Under the pieces are notes generated by a model. That model was not told the origin of the DNA and did not search any database. It worked only from the letters and a program-made list of their open reading frames with translations. Of a stretch of 64,000 nt of DNA, positions 51,913-61,082 are shown piece by piece. How positions within the stretch are numbered: position 1 is the stretch's first letter; every line of letters starts with the position of its first letter. Origin of the DNA: Ogataea parapolymorpha DL-1 (Eukaryota; Ascomycota; Pichiomycetes; Pichiales; Pichiaceae); the NCBI RefSeq assembly GCF_000187245.1, contig NC_027866.1, forward strand, positions 612,411 through 676,410, in the 5' to 3' direction. The position numbers and the translations under genes were made by a program.

Positions 51913-53820
51913 CTATTTAGCGTCCAGTTTTTTCTCCAACGCTTTCACAAGCTGAGTCAACTCGTCCAATTTATGGTAAATCTCGTAGTTTTCCCATGAA
52001 ACACCCGCATTCTTACTAAGCTCAATAGGAGGAACAAGTCTGTCAAGTCTAGCTTCCCAAGCTTTGAAACTCTTTGCGAATCCAGGGTCTTCCTGCTCGG
52101 CCCTTCTCTGGGTCTGGATCGACGCACGAATACCGTCTCCGTTCTCGTCGTTGTGGTCGAAACCGTCGGTGAGATCCCAAGGAGTGTCTTCCTCGTTGTT
52201 GTCGTCAGCAACCTTTCTGTTTCTGTTGTACTCAACTCGTTTGGCAGCTTGGACCTCGTAGCTGGCAATAAACAGCAGCGCAGGAAGGTAGAGCACAACC
52301 ATCACCTTGTCGCATAGCGAAAGGTACAATCTTCTGTCCAGCCACCAGCTGAACGGCAATTGCAGGAACACTGTCTCGACGAGGTTCAAAGGCGGACAGA
52401 AAGTCTTGTCGTCTGGAGCACGCACGTACCGGAGAATCTTGGCCGAATATTGTGCAAGGTATTCGTCTGTTGCGTTTCCAACAACATCTCCATACGCCTG
52501 CGAGTACAGAGCAATGAGGATGTTGAGCAAGACCAAAACCACAATGAAGGTGTAGGCGTAGTAGAGAATGGCTCCGTACGGGTATGCAAAGCGCTCAATG
52601 GTGTCGAAATTCGGGCCCCCAAGAACCGTCTGAACCATCGTGGTGGTTAAGAATGACGTGAGCTCCCTCTTCCCGTCTGCCTGGTCCAAACCGACAAACG
52701 CCTGGAAGAAACCCACGGTGATGATGGCCAATAAGAAGAAAAAGATAAAGGACTCTCTGATCATCTTCTTGACCACCACTATCATGGTTCCGCAAAACTG
52801 TAATACGTCAAGATACAGCAGCAGCCGAGACCACATGAACGGAGCAGCCAACGAAAGGAGTCTGTAGGAAATGACGTTGAACTGGTCGCGTTTGTCTGGA
52901 GAATGGGCAGCTAACGCAATGAATCGCGTAGAGGCCGACGCAATTACGATGGCATACAGCACATCGTTAAATACGTTGGAAAATTGCATATAGTAGTAGC
53001 CCACATGGTAGAACTTGACCAGCTCGTCCAGCGCAAATCCTATGGTGAACAGATAGAACACCACCTCGACGGCTCCCAAATGGGAGGAGATGGTGTCGGT
53101 GTTGACAAGAAAGGTAAAAAGCGCGAGATACAGGACCGAAAACGTGATTTCCAAAATGTTCTGGTACAATGGGGTTTTGATTCTGTCGGGGTCAAAGTGC
53201 TTGAGGAAGTTCGTGTTTCCTGTTCCCTTGAACAGGACGTAATTGGAGGAATCTGTGGACGACTGGACAATCCAGCCCCTCCATATCCATTTCAGACATC
53301 TCTGGTAGCCGCCTGACGAGATGATGATAGTGGCATGTGTGTCGACAGCCAGCTCCAGAGCATTCTCAGGCGCAGAGTCCACGTCGTGGAGGTTGATGGA
53401 GTATCTGTTGCAGAGCATAGAGATAAACAGATACTTCTCGTCCTGCTCACGCTCGATCAGTGTGGCGGCGATTTTCTGTGCCGCCAGCATCCTGGTTGCG
53501 TACAGTGTGTCGTCAGAGAGCTCCTTGATGGTCAAAGAGTAGTACCATTCGCTGACTTTAAGCAGACAGAACACGAGACACGCCTGGTACCGTCTGCGAG
53601 AAGGGCCTTCTCCGCCTGCGGCGTCCAACACCGCGTCGATCAGCTTGTCTGTCAAAACAATCGAGTCCAAACCAAGGATCTGCTCTTCTTTCAGCGGAAT
53701 AGGTATAACCTTGTCAATAAGGGTTTTGAGATTGATGGAGATCCTCAGAACCTGTCTTGGCGATGGAGGCAGGTAATCACTGCACTCTTCGTCCTCGTAC
53801 AGCGGAAGAGCGACCGACAT
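51913..53820 (-). CDS. YVC1: Yvc1, vacuolar TRP cation channel
   Basis: Yvc1 is the mechanosensitive TRP channel of the vacuole that releases Ca2+ on hyperosmotic shock. The 635-residue protein (675 in S. cerevisiae) has a long cytosolic N-terminal helical domain (1-210), about six membrane segments (from ITFSVLYLALFTFLV near 232 to FIVVLVLLNILIALYSQAYG near 450), a pore region near FDTIERFAYPYG and a C-terminus with acidic DDNNEED. In S. cerevisiae YVC1 (YOR087W) lies near VPS21 and PTC5, as here. Confidence 0.9.
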   Translation of the reverse strand: MSVALPLYEDEECSDYLPPSPRQVLRISINLKTLIDKVIPIPLKEEQILGLDSIVLTDKLIDAVLDAAGGEGPSRRRYQACLVFCLLKVSEWYYSLTIKELSDDTLYATRMLAAQKIAATLIEREQDEKYLFISMLCNRYSINLHDVDSAPENALELAVDTHATIIISSGGYQRCLKWIWRGWIVQSSTDSSNYVLFKGTGNTNFLKHFDPDRIKTPLYQNILEITFSVLYLALFTFLVNTDTISSHLGAVEVVFYLFTIGFALDELVKFYHVGYYYMQFSNVFNDVLYAIVIASASTRFIALAAHSPDKRDQFNVISYRLLSLAAPFMWSRLLLYLDVLQFCGTMIVVVKKMIRESFIFFFLLAIITVGFFQAFVGLDQADGKRELTSFLTTTMVQTVLGGPNFDTIERFAYPYGAILYYAYTFIVVLVLLNILIALYSQAYGDVVGNATDEYLAQYSAKILRYVRAPDDKTFCPPLNLVETVFLQLPFSWWLDRRLYLSLCDKVMVVLYLPALLFIASYEVQAAKRVEYNRNRKVADDNNEEDTPWDLTDGFDHNDENGDGIRASIQTQRRAEQEDPGFAKSFKAWEARLDRLVPPIELSKNAGVSWENYEIYHKLDELTQLVKALEKKLDAK

Positions 53821-53930
53821 GGGGAAAAAAGGAGACAGTCTTTTTTTTCAACAAGGAGGAATTTCAGTAGGGTCCCTGTTCTATTTATCTATTTTCGACG
53901 CGACGCGACCAAAAAAAAGTTATCTTCGCC

Positions 53931-55079
53931 ATGTCGTTTGATTTTCTGCCTGCAGAGCTGAGAATCCAGGTCCAGGACGTGGTAAACGCATATCCGCCGG
54001 CGGAGGAGGTTTTCCGAGCGATCATCGACCATATGGGCGGGGCAAAGCGCCGCAAGCTGGACTCCGACGCCGACGTCCTGCCTACAAGTCTGGCTGGCTC
54101 GCACATCGTGTTGCAGATCCCAGAGCTGTCTGTGCAGTCGCCGATCCGCAAGAAACTCAACATTGTATTTGGCTGTTTCTCTGGCGAGCGCAAAGTGTTT
54201 TTGGCGCTCACCAAAAGCCTCGAGTCGAAGCCAGAATTGCTGATCACAGATCTGTCGGCGAATAATATTCAGTTTGCTGTTGTTTTGGATGTGCCCGAGA
54301 AAAAACAATACAAAACACTACTCATCACCTACGACTCCAACAAGGGCCAGATGTACAAGAACGACCCGATACTGATCCAGTTCAACAACGACGAATTGAG
54401 CGAGCAGTTTGGCCCGCTGCTGGATAAGATCGACCTGACAGACTTCCTACAGCAGCAGTTCCGAACGTTCGGGTTTGATCTCGTGAAAGGATTTGGCCCG
54501 CAATGTTTCTTTGTGGACGCGTACAAAGGGTCTAAAGAGGGCTATCTGTATTTTCTTCCCAACCATGTGATATTCGGCTTCAAGAAACCAATCCTCATAT
54601 TCGACTCCACCAACATCGAGTCCATCACATACACATCCATCACGCGGCTCACGTTCAATGTGACACTGACGCTGCTGCCGGACTCCGAGCGACACGAGTT
54701 CTCCATGATCGACCAGAAAGAGTTCGAGAAGATCGACCAGTATGTCAAGAGCAAAGAGCTCAGAGACAGGTCGATGACGGACGAACTCAAGGCCCAGAGA
54801 CAGCTCAAGAACAACACCGACAACCCTGGCGCCCTCGCAGAGGCCGCCAAGCTTGTGCCCGGAGGCAGTCAGATCGTCGGCAAGGACGACGACGACGAAG
54901 AGGAGGACGAGAATTATCAGAGTGATGAGAGCAGCAGTGACGACGGCTCGAGCGGTGATGAGGAGCAGGAGGAGGCCGCCGAAGTGGACGACTTGCAGGC
55001 AGAGCTGAACAATTTGCAAGAGGACTATGAGGACCTGGGCTATATTGATTTGGGGAATGAGGATGAACCAGAGCCATAA
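53931..55079 (+). CDS. RTT106: Rtt106, histone H3-H4 chaperone
   Basis: Rtt106 deposits H3-H4 in replication-coupled chromatin assembly and represses histone genes. The 382-residue protein (455 in S. cerevisiae) has an N-terminal helical dimerisation region and two PH-like domains (about 70-180 and 190-290), with KRRKLDS at residue 40, GPQCFFVDAYKGSKEGYLYF and ITRLTFNVTL. The final 60 residues are Glu/Asp-rich. In S. cerevisiae RTT106 is next to RIO2; here they are 17 kb apart, so that link is broken. Confidence 0.9.
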   Translation: MSFDFLPAELRIQVQDVVNAYPPAEEVFRAIIDHMGGAKRRKLDSDADVLPTSLAGSHIVLQIPELSVQSPIRKKLNIVFGCFSGERKVFLALTKSLESKPELLITDLSANNIQFAVVLDVPEKKQYKTLLITYDSNKGQMYKNDPILIQFNNDELSEQFGPLLDKIDLTDFLQQQFRTFGFDLVKGFGPQCFFVDAYKGSKEGYLYFLPNHVIFGFKKPILIFDSTNIESITYTSITRLTFNVTLTLLPDSERHEFSMIDQKEFEKIDQYVKSKELRDRSMTDELKAQRQLKNNTDNPGALAEAAKLVPGGSQIVGKDDDDEEEDENYQSDESSSDDGSSGDEEQEEAAEVDDLQAELNNLQEDYEDLGYIDLGNEDEPEP

Positions 55080-55096
55080 ATAAATAAATAAATAAA
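55077..55096 (+). repeat. (TAAA)5 microsatellite over the RTT106 stop codon
   Basis: Five TAAA units start at the stop codon and give a second in-frame TAA 12 bases later, so a slippage event would keep termination. Confidence 0.8.
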
Positions 55097-55122
55097 TAGG
55101 TAATATGTTGCTGCGACGCAGC

Positions 55123-55347
55123 TCACGCCGTCTTTTGTCTCTGTTCCTTCAGTTTCTTCAATCTTTCCTCTATAATCTCATCGTTGTTCCTGACCCACTT
55201 CTCAAATAGGTACCCAAATCCTACCCAGGCTCCAGTCGAATAGACATATCCCATTGGAGCGTAAGTGAAACTCACATTCCGCAGAGCTTGCTGGTATGCC
55301 CTTGCAAAAGCCCCGAAAAGTGCCCATCCAGCTAGATTCGAAAGCAT
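55123..55347 (-). CDS. 74-residue protein, possible mitochondrial inner-membrane subunit
   Basis: The protein has one hydrophobic, Ala/Gly-rich segment near residues 6-20, a second around 31-48 (APMGYVYSTGAWVGFGYLFEKW) and a charged C-terminal helix (EEIIERLKKLKEQRQK-type). The PMGYVYS...GYLFEKW layout reminds me of small accessory subunits of respiratory complex I or ATP synthase, but I cannot name one. The reading is short yet coding-like and sits in a 414-bp gap between RTT106 and DPP1. No splice signals are needed. Confidence 0.6.
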   Translation of the reverse strand: MLSNLAGWALFGAFARAYQQALRNVSFTYAPMGYVYSTGAWVGFGYLFEKWVRNNDEIIEERLKKLKEQRQKTA

Positions 55348-55493
55348 ATCAAATAAGATTATCTATTTTCCCCTCATCATGAAATATTTTTGGCACGCAA
55401 ATTTAGGTGACAGAAAGGGGACCGACCGTTTTAAGGATACATCTGAGCGGGATAATTTTATAAGCTAAAATACCCTTCTTCTTAATATACCCA

Positions 55494-56582
55494 ATGTTTT
55501 TCTCACAGGGAGCAGAGTTTGAGTTTGAGGAAACATTCATGGTCGTCAACGGCCACGATGTCTCGCTTCCCACGTTTATATCGTACGTTCTGGACTGGGC
55601 ATTCTACTTGGTTATCCTTTTGGGGGCCATATTTTATGGAGTGTTTGGAACGCCACGGACAAGCGACTTTGACGTCAGAGACCCATCGATCATGCACATG
55701 TACGTTCAGGAGGCAAAGACTCTAGCTCCAATATGGCTGCTTGTGGTCATGGCCGTTGTGGTGCCGATTTTGGCAGTGGTTCTAGCGGGCTCTTTAGTCA
55801 CCAAGCTGCCCCCTTCTCGCAAGGCATGGGATATCCACTGTGCACTGCTAGCAATGTTAGGCGCCTCTGCATTCCAACTGTTCACTGTGGTTATTCTGAA
55901 AAACGTTTCTGCGCTTCCTCGTCCCGACTTTCTCACCAGATGCGTTCCCTTCACATTTGCTTCGCAGCAGTTGGGCTCGCTGAGTACAATCGGAATTTGC
56001 GCCAACCCGTCACACAGGCTTATTTTTGAGGGATTGAGAAGCTTTCCAAGCGGCCATGCGTCGACAATCACCACAACATCCACTGTCCAGTTTCTGTTCA
56101 CCGCAGGAAAACTCAATCTGTTTGACGGAAGAGGTCTTTCCTGCAAAAGCATCATCTCCTTGATGTATCCTATGATCATTTCGTCCACTGTTGCGTTTTC
56201 CAGGATTTCTGATAACAGACATTTTGTTCGTGACGTGGTGGCAGGAATGGGTGTGGGAATTTTGTACGGCGTGCTATTCTACACCCTGTACTTCCCCTTT
56301 CCGTTGATCGCTGAGAATCTTGGGAGAGCTTACCTGCCCCGCAGGTTTGGCGTAAATGACTTGTTCAATGGAGTAGGCGGTTTTTGGAAAGTGCCAGACC
56401 TGCCTGGCGCCCCAGCGGACAGAACAGAAGTTCCTGGCTACTATCAGGAACAAAATCAGAAAGACCAAGCCCCAGTGCCGTCGCCACAAACAGAGCAAAA
56501 ACCCCCACCTACCCGGATAAGCATTGACACGTCCAAAGTCACTACCAAACTCAATGATCTGGCACAATCGTTGCGGAAATGA
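55494..56582 (+). CDS. DPP1: Dpp1/Lpp1-type lipid phosphate phosphatase
   Basis: It is a PAP2-superfamily enzyme that would dephosphorylate diacylglycerol pyrophosphate, phosphatidate or isoprenoid phosphates. The three PAP2 motifs are seen: KNVSALPRP, PSGH (FPSGHAST near residue 185) and SRISDNRHFVRD. Six membrane segments are likely. The catalytic His and Asp are present. The C-terminus is Pro/Gln-rich. Whether it is Dpp1 (vacuole) or Lpp1 (Golgi) is not clear; S. cerevisiae Dpp1 is 289 residues and this is 362. Confidence 0.82.
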   Translation: MFFSQGAEFEFEETFMVVNGHDVSLPTFISYVLDWAFYLVILLGAIFYGVFGTPRTSDFDVRDPSIMHMYVQEAKTLAPIWLLVVMAVVVPILAVVLAGSLVTKLPPSRKAWDIHCALLAMLGASAFQLFTVVILKNVSALPRPDFLTRCVPFTFASQQLGSLSTIGICANPSHRLIFEGLRSFPSGHASTITTTSTVQFLFTAGKLNLFDGRGLSCKSIISLMYPMIISSTVAFSRISDNRHFVRDVVAGMGVGILYGVLFYTLYFPFPLIAENLGRAYLPRRFGVNDLFNGVGGFWKVPDLPGAPADRTEVPGYYQEQNQKDQAPVPSPQTEQKPPPTRISIDTSKVTTKLNDLAQSLRK

Positions 56583-56604
56583 GTAATGTCGCTACTAGAC
56601 TCGA

Positions 56605-58047
56605 CTATTTACCGATGCAGAAATTTGCAAAAATAGATCCTAAAATCTCTTCTACCCCGATGGCCTCGCCGGTGATCTTTCCAATACCCTCCATGCTAAT
56701 TTTGAGCGCCTCAGCGGCGAGGACCACGTCGTTCGATTTAGAATGCATGTAAAATTCTTCAAACCCAAAAAGCAGATCGTGTTGAATGATGTTTTGAACT
56801 CTGCTAGACACAAATATCGGCTCATCCTGTGTCCAATGATCAAGTTTCTGCGTTATCGTATTCAAAAGATCGTGTATACCATCTTTGTTGCGACAACTGA
56901 TGACTTTGATCTCCTTCGGCTCAAACTCTTGTTCTAGTTGCGCTACCAAGTTTCCAACCTGGTCAGGGGTAACCAGATCACTTTTATTCAGAATTATCAG
57001 CAATTTTTCTTTATCACATGAGCGAATGTGGTCCTTCATTTCCTTTCTCAACTCACGAGGGGTGCACGGGAGGAGCACCAGATTTAAATCTGCTTCCGAA
57101 GTCTTCATCTTCGCTCTTCTAATCCCTTCTTGTTCAATTTGGTTTTCGGCGTTTCTAATTCCTGCCGTATCGCCAATCACGACTTTATATCCATTGATGT
57201 CTAGAGGCACCTCGATCGAGTCCCTCGTCGTGCCTTCAATCTCGCTCACAATGGCCCGGTCTTCGTTAGCGATAATATTCAAAAGAGATGATTTTCCAGC
57301 ATTAGGCGGGCCTGACAGCGTAATCTTGAACCCATCCATTAATGTCTGTGATCGCTGGACTCTTTCCAGGTACCCTCTCACTTCGGTTTCCAGTGTTTTG
57401 ATATCAGACTCTGCTCTTTCGAACAATTGGCCGATTTCTTCAATGTCATGCTCTTCTCCAAAATCTATTAATGTTGTGATGAGCGCGTATGTGTTCAAGA
57501 TTTGCTCCCGCCAATGGTGGAACAGTTCTTTGGTTTCTCCCTTCATGGAGGTTAGGGACAAAAGTCTCTGTCGTTCAGTTTCTGCGTGGATCAGACTATT
57601 AATGCCCTCAGCTTGGGTAAGATCCATTTTACCATTCTGGAATGCCTTTTTGGAGAAATCGCCAGGCTCTGCTGGCCTTATTGGGTTTGCAGGAGTGTGC
57701 AAAAGCTCCAGGCTTTCCATTATGCACTTGATCACTGCGGTACCTCCATGGAGATGAAGCTCGAGCATATCTTCTCCGGTATACGAATTCGGGCCTTTAA
57801 AATACAGAACTATGGCCTCATCTAGAATAACTTTGGTTTTAGGGTGGTAGAGCTTGGCGAGAGTGGCTATTCGTGGTTTGGGCTGCTGTCTGGCCGTTAA
57901 AGCCCGATATATCGATACCGAGGACGGGCCGGTGATTCTGACGACGGCTATGGCCGATCGAGCGGGGTACGTCGACAGTGCATAGACCGTGGGCAGGGCT
58001 ACTGACGAAAAGTGTCTTTTGACGGAACCAAAAGTGAAAATCATCAA
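56605..58047 (-). CDS. MSS1: Mss1, mitochondrial tRNA-modifying GTPase (MnmE/GTPBP3)
   Basis: Mss1 with Mto1 makes the cmnm5U34 modification of mitochondrial tRNAs. The 480-residue protein (526 in S. cerevisiae) has an N-terminal presequence, the tetrahydrofolate-binding TrmE domain with GPSSVSIYRALTAR and GGTAVIKC, a helical domain, then a G domain with GPPNAGKSS, DTAGIRN and NKSDL, and ends FCIGK, the catalytic Cys motif of MnmE. Confidence 0.93.
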   Translation of the reverse strand: MMIFTFGSVKRHFSSVALPTVYALSTYPARSAIAVVRITGPSSVSIYRALTARQQPKPRIATLAKLYHPKTKVILDEAIVLYFKGPNSYTGEDMLELHLHGGTAVIKCIMESLELLHTPANPIRPAEPGDFSKKAFQNGKMDLTQAEGINSLIHAETERQRLLSLTSMKGETKELFHHWREQILNTYALITTLIDFGEEHDIEEIGQLFERAESDIKTLETEVRGYLERVQRSQTLMDGFKITLSGPPNAGKSSLLNIIANEDRAIVSEIEGTTRDSIEVPLDINGYKVVIGDTAGIRNAENQIEQEGIRRAKMKTSEADLNLVLLPCTPRELRKEMKDHIRSCDKEKLLIILNKSDLVTPDQVGNLVAQLEQEFEPKEIKVISCRNKDGIHDLLNTITQKLDHWTQDEPIFVSSRVQNIIQHDLLFGFEEFYMHSKSNDVVLAAEALKISMEGIGKITGEAIGVEEILGSIFANFCIGK

Positions 58048-58278
58048 GGTTGAAAATAATTGTTATTAGACATCAACTATTTAGAGCACCGATCTACACC
58101 TTAGACCTGGTAGTTGGGTACCAGGTGGGCCGGCTATTAGAAGGCAAGGATAGGACTGAGGATATCTGATGAAATGAGCAAAGACTTGGGGTAACTGGGG
58201 TCATGAGCATAACATGACAATAAACGAGCGAAGTTGGTTTGGCGTATAAGGAGCGAAAAGTCGGGGATTCCGAGCAAA

Positions 58279-58860
58279 TTAAGTGATGGTACAGCAGCCG
58301 GAGGCTGAAGTCTCTTTGAGCAAGAGACTGGCACGAGTAGCGATCTCGAAAACATCGTCCACGGCCTCCCCTGTCAATGAGGAGCACTCGACGTATTTTC
58401 GGGCGCCGATGAGACGAGCCACCTGTTCGGCCTTTTCTTTTCGGACATATTTCTGGTCATAGTATTCGTCTGTGCCATCATCTTCGGGCCTGAGGTCCTT
58501 TTTCAGCCCGACCAGTATGAGGGGCGCGTTCGGACAGTATGTTTTCACCTCCTGGGCCCATTTCATGCCTGCGTTATCTAGAGAATCGGGAGCGTTCAAC
58601 GCAAACCCGATCAGAATGATGTGGGCTTTTGAGTATGACAATGGTCGAAGCCGTTCGTACTCTTCCTGGCCTGCGGTGTCCCACAAAGCCAAGCGCACGG
58701 GCTTTCCATCGACTCTGCAATCTGTTGCGTAATTTTCAAACACCGTTGGGTGATACTCTGTTGGGAATTCTCCAAGGGTGAACACGTACAAAAGCGATGT
58801 CTTACCGCAAGCACCGTCTCCCACAATGACGATCTTCCGCTTGATGACGTTCTGAGACAT
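58279..58860 (-). CDS. RHO2: Rho2, Rho-family GTPase
   Basis: Rho2 acts in cell wall integrity and polarity. The 193-residue protein (192 in S. cerevisiae) starts MSQNVIKRKIVIVGDG, has GDGACGKTS, the effector region FPTEYHPTVFENY, DTAGQEEYERLRPLSYSKA and GLKKDL, and ends CCTIT, whose last four residues form a CAAX box (CTIT) probably farnesylated, with a possible palmitoylated Cys beside it. The ATG at 58860 is used. In S. cerevisiae it neighbours NST1, as here. Confidence 0.93.
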   Translation of the reverse strand: MSQNVIKRKIVIVGDGACGKTSLLYVFTLGEFPTEYHPTVFENYATDCRVDGKPVRLALWDTAGQEEYERLRPLSYSKAHIILIGFALNAPDSLDNAGMKWAQEVKTYCPNAPLILVGLKKDLRPEDDGTDEYYDQKYVRKEKAEQVARLIGARKYVECSSLTGEAVDDVFEIATRASLLLKETSASGCCTIT

Positions 58861-59003
58861 TGGACTAGGGAAATAGGTCAATTACGGGAGTTGTCCATAA
58901 AATTAGACATTGAAATTTGGAAAAAAATTATTTTTTCCAAGGTAGCAGCAGCAGGCCAGGATGTCAGAAAATGGTTAGATACAGGTTGCTTATATAATGA
59001 GCT

Positions 59004-61055
59004 TTAAAACCCGATATTCCACGTATTTATGCTCACGTCGGTCGCGACAGGTGACACCTTCACCAACGCGGGCGTGGCCAGTTCGTCGTAGATGATGTCG
59101 AACGCGACGCCCAGCTTCTGGCTCACCTTGGACGCGAGACTGTCTGCGAATTGATCCATTGTCAAGTCCAGGCTGTACGAAGACAGCATTGCCTGACGGG
59201 TGCATGCATAGAGTAAATTTGCCGGATAACACTGGTTATCTGCAACCAGCGTTGCAGTTGCCTTGATCGTTTCAATCTGCACCGCCTCAATCTGAGCCGG
59301 CGATAGTGCAGACGGCTTTGACCAGATGGAAGAGGGGCCCCAGATGGACTTTTGCGAGGCCGGCAGGTCCCAGATAGAGCTGTTGATGGACGGGAACGGC
59401 TGCTTGAGCTGTGGTAGCGGGTCTGGGAACAGGTCCAGCGAGGACAGCTGCGGCACCGCAAGGGAGGGCAGTTGCGGTTCCGGGAAGTCAAACAGGCTAT
59501 GTGGCGGGTTTTGAGGGAGGGAGGACTGCGCGGCGGGCTGTGTGGCGGGCATTGGTTCGGGATCCGGCTTTTCGACAGGTATGTTCAGCTTCGAAAGCAG
59601 CTGGCTGAGCTGTTCCGCTGAGTACGACACGGGGGCGGAGGCGGCGTTGCCGTCGACAGAAATGTTGGCGGGTGCACCAGAGCCATTCGTCGGTGGCTGG
59701 GCACTGAGAGCAGCCTCGCGTTCCTGGCGCTCCTTCTCGCGACGCTTCTCCTCCTCCTTGCGCTGCTTCTCCTCGCGCCGGCGCCGTTGCTCCTCCTCCC
59801 GGCGCCGCTGTTCTTCCTCACGCTTGCGCCTCTCTTCCTCCTTGCGGCGACGGCCCTCTTCGGTCTTTCGCCGCATCTCCTCCTGGTGTATGCGTTCCTG
59901 CTCAAGCTTGTCCTCCTCGCGCTTGCGGCGCTCCTCCTCTTTGGCCAGCTGCTGCAACCGCTTCTTTTCCTTCAGTTTCTCCTTCTTGCGGCGTTCCTTT
60001 TCCTCCTTCTCCTTTTTGCGACGCTCCTCCGCCTCCAGCTCCTCGATCAGCTGCCTCGTGCTGTCCTCGGCCACTTTCTCCTTATACGCCGCCACCAGCC
60101 GCCCGCTGATGATCCGCGCAATCACCACCTGGAGATACCGGTACGCGTTGTGCAGCTGCTTGCGCTGCCGCTCGCTCTCGAGCTCGTACTCCTCGTCGTA
60201 GTCGTACTCGTCGTCGTCGCCGTCGTCGTCGTCGGGTCGGAGACCGCGCTCCTCGTCCAGCTGCTCCACCAGGTCGATGAACGAGCTGCCATTGTTATTC
60301 AGTATGTCATCGGCCACACGGCCGATGTCCTGGATCGTCGTCGGGGCCGGCTTCGGGTCCTCGAGCCCCAGCATCTCGTGCACCAGCGCAGAGCTCAGCT
60401 CGAGATCCTCGTTCGCAGTCATGTGCATTGCATGGTACAGCTTCTCCAGATCGCGCTCGAACGCCTTTTTCGGCCCGCTGCAGCCCCGGCAGTTGCATCC
60501 GGGCGGGTTCTCGTGTACAACCTTGTACACCTCGCTGTACTCGACGTTGAGCAGATCGCGGCGCTTCTGCGGGTCCAGCTGCGTCCAGAACTGCCGCACT
60601 TGCTCGCGCTCCTCCACGCTCGGCAGCGTGCTGCTCCAGTACAATTTCTCGTGGGCCATGGGCGGCTGGTGGTGCACGCACTCGTCGTAGTCCTCGTCGT
60701 AGTCCTCAAAGTGCTCCGAGCAGTTATCGTGGTCGCACGAGTGGCAGTAGTCGTCATCGCTGTGCTCCGAGTGACTGTGCGCGTCCGCAGAACTCAGCTC
60801 GCTCAGCTCGCTCACCACAACGTCGCCGTTCTCGCCTATCTTGATAACCCTCGACTCCGGATAGTCGTCTTTCTCGTTGTTGAGCTGGACCTGAACCTTC
60901 ACTTTTGCGCCAGCATGGGTTCTCGCTTGCGGTTTCATGCGGACAGAGTGCCCTTCGTAGTCAAAGTGCACGTTCTCGCCCGCAATATAACTCATGCTTA
61001 ACACAAAGAATGCTTTAGCAGGACACAATTTTTCATGGGCCGGGTAAAAGTGCAT
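59004..61055 (-). CDS. NST1: Nst1-like salt-tolerance protein
   Basis: Nst1 negatively affects salt tolerance and binds the splicing factor Msl1 in S. cerevisiae. The 683-residue protein (1240 in S. cerevisiae) has the YPESRVIKIGENGDVVV block near residue 66, an acidic His/Asp/Glu/Cys stretch, a conserved CNCRGCSGPKK Cys motif near 186, and a very long charged helix (residues 335-470) of Lys/Arg/Glu. The C-terminal third is Pro/Ser/Leu-rich. The first ATG is 27 bp from the stop of the next gene; a second ATG at 60995 (MSYIAGENVHFDYEG) is an alternative start. It lies next to RHO2, as in S. cerevisiae YNL091W-YNL090W. Confidence 0.85.
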   Translation of the reverse strand: MHFYPAHEKLCPAKAFFVLSMSYIAGENVHFDYEGHSVRMKPQARTHAGAKVKVQVQLNNEKDDYPESRVIKIGENGDVVVSELSELSSADAHSHSEHSDDDYCHSCDHDNCSEHFEDYDEDYDECVHHQPPMAHEKLYWSSTLPSVEEREQVRQFWTQLDPQKRRDLLNVEYSEVYKVVHENPPGCNCRGCSGPKKAFERDLEKLYHAMHMTANEDLELSSALVHEMLGLEDPKPAPTTIQDIGRVADDILNNNGSSFIDLVEQLDEERGLRPDDDDGDDDEYDYDEEYELESERQRKQLHNAYRYLQVVIARIISGRLVAAYKEKVAEDSTRQLIEELEAEERRKKEKEEKERRKKEKLKEKKRLQQLAKEEERRKREEDKLEQERIHQEEMRRKTEEGRRRKEEERRKREEEQRRREEEQRRRREEKQRKEEEKRREKERQEREAALSAQPPTNGSGAPANISVDGNAASAPVSYSAEQLSQLLSKLNIPVEKPDPEPMPATQPAAQSSLPQNPPHSLFDFPEPQLPSLAVPQLSSLDLFPDPLPQLKQPFPSINSSIWDLPASQKSIWGPSSIWSKPSALSPAQIEAVQIETIKATATLVADNQCYPANLLYACTRQAMLSSYSLDLTMDQFADSLASKVSQKLGVAFDIIYDELATPALVKVSPVATDVSINTWNIGF

Positions 61056-61082
61056 TTCTAACCGTTACCTACTGCTCGCTAT

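Noticed and set aside
59787..61001. 404-codon antisense frame over NST1
   Set aside because: It arises from the Lys/Glu/Arg repeats of NST1 read backwards, giving Leu/Val-rich sequence without motifs. NST1 has conserved blocks and matching neighbours.
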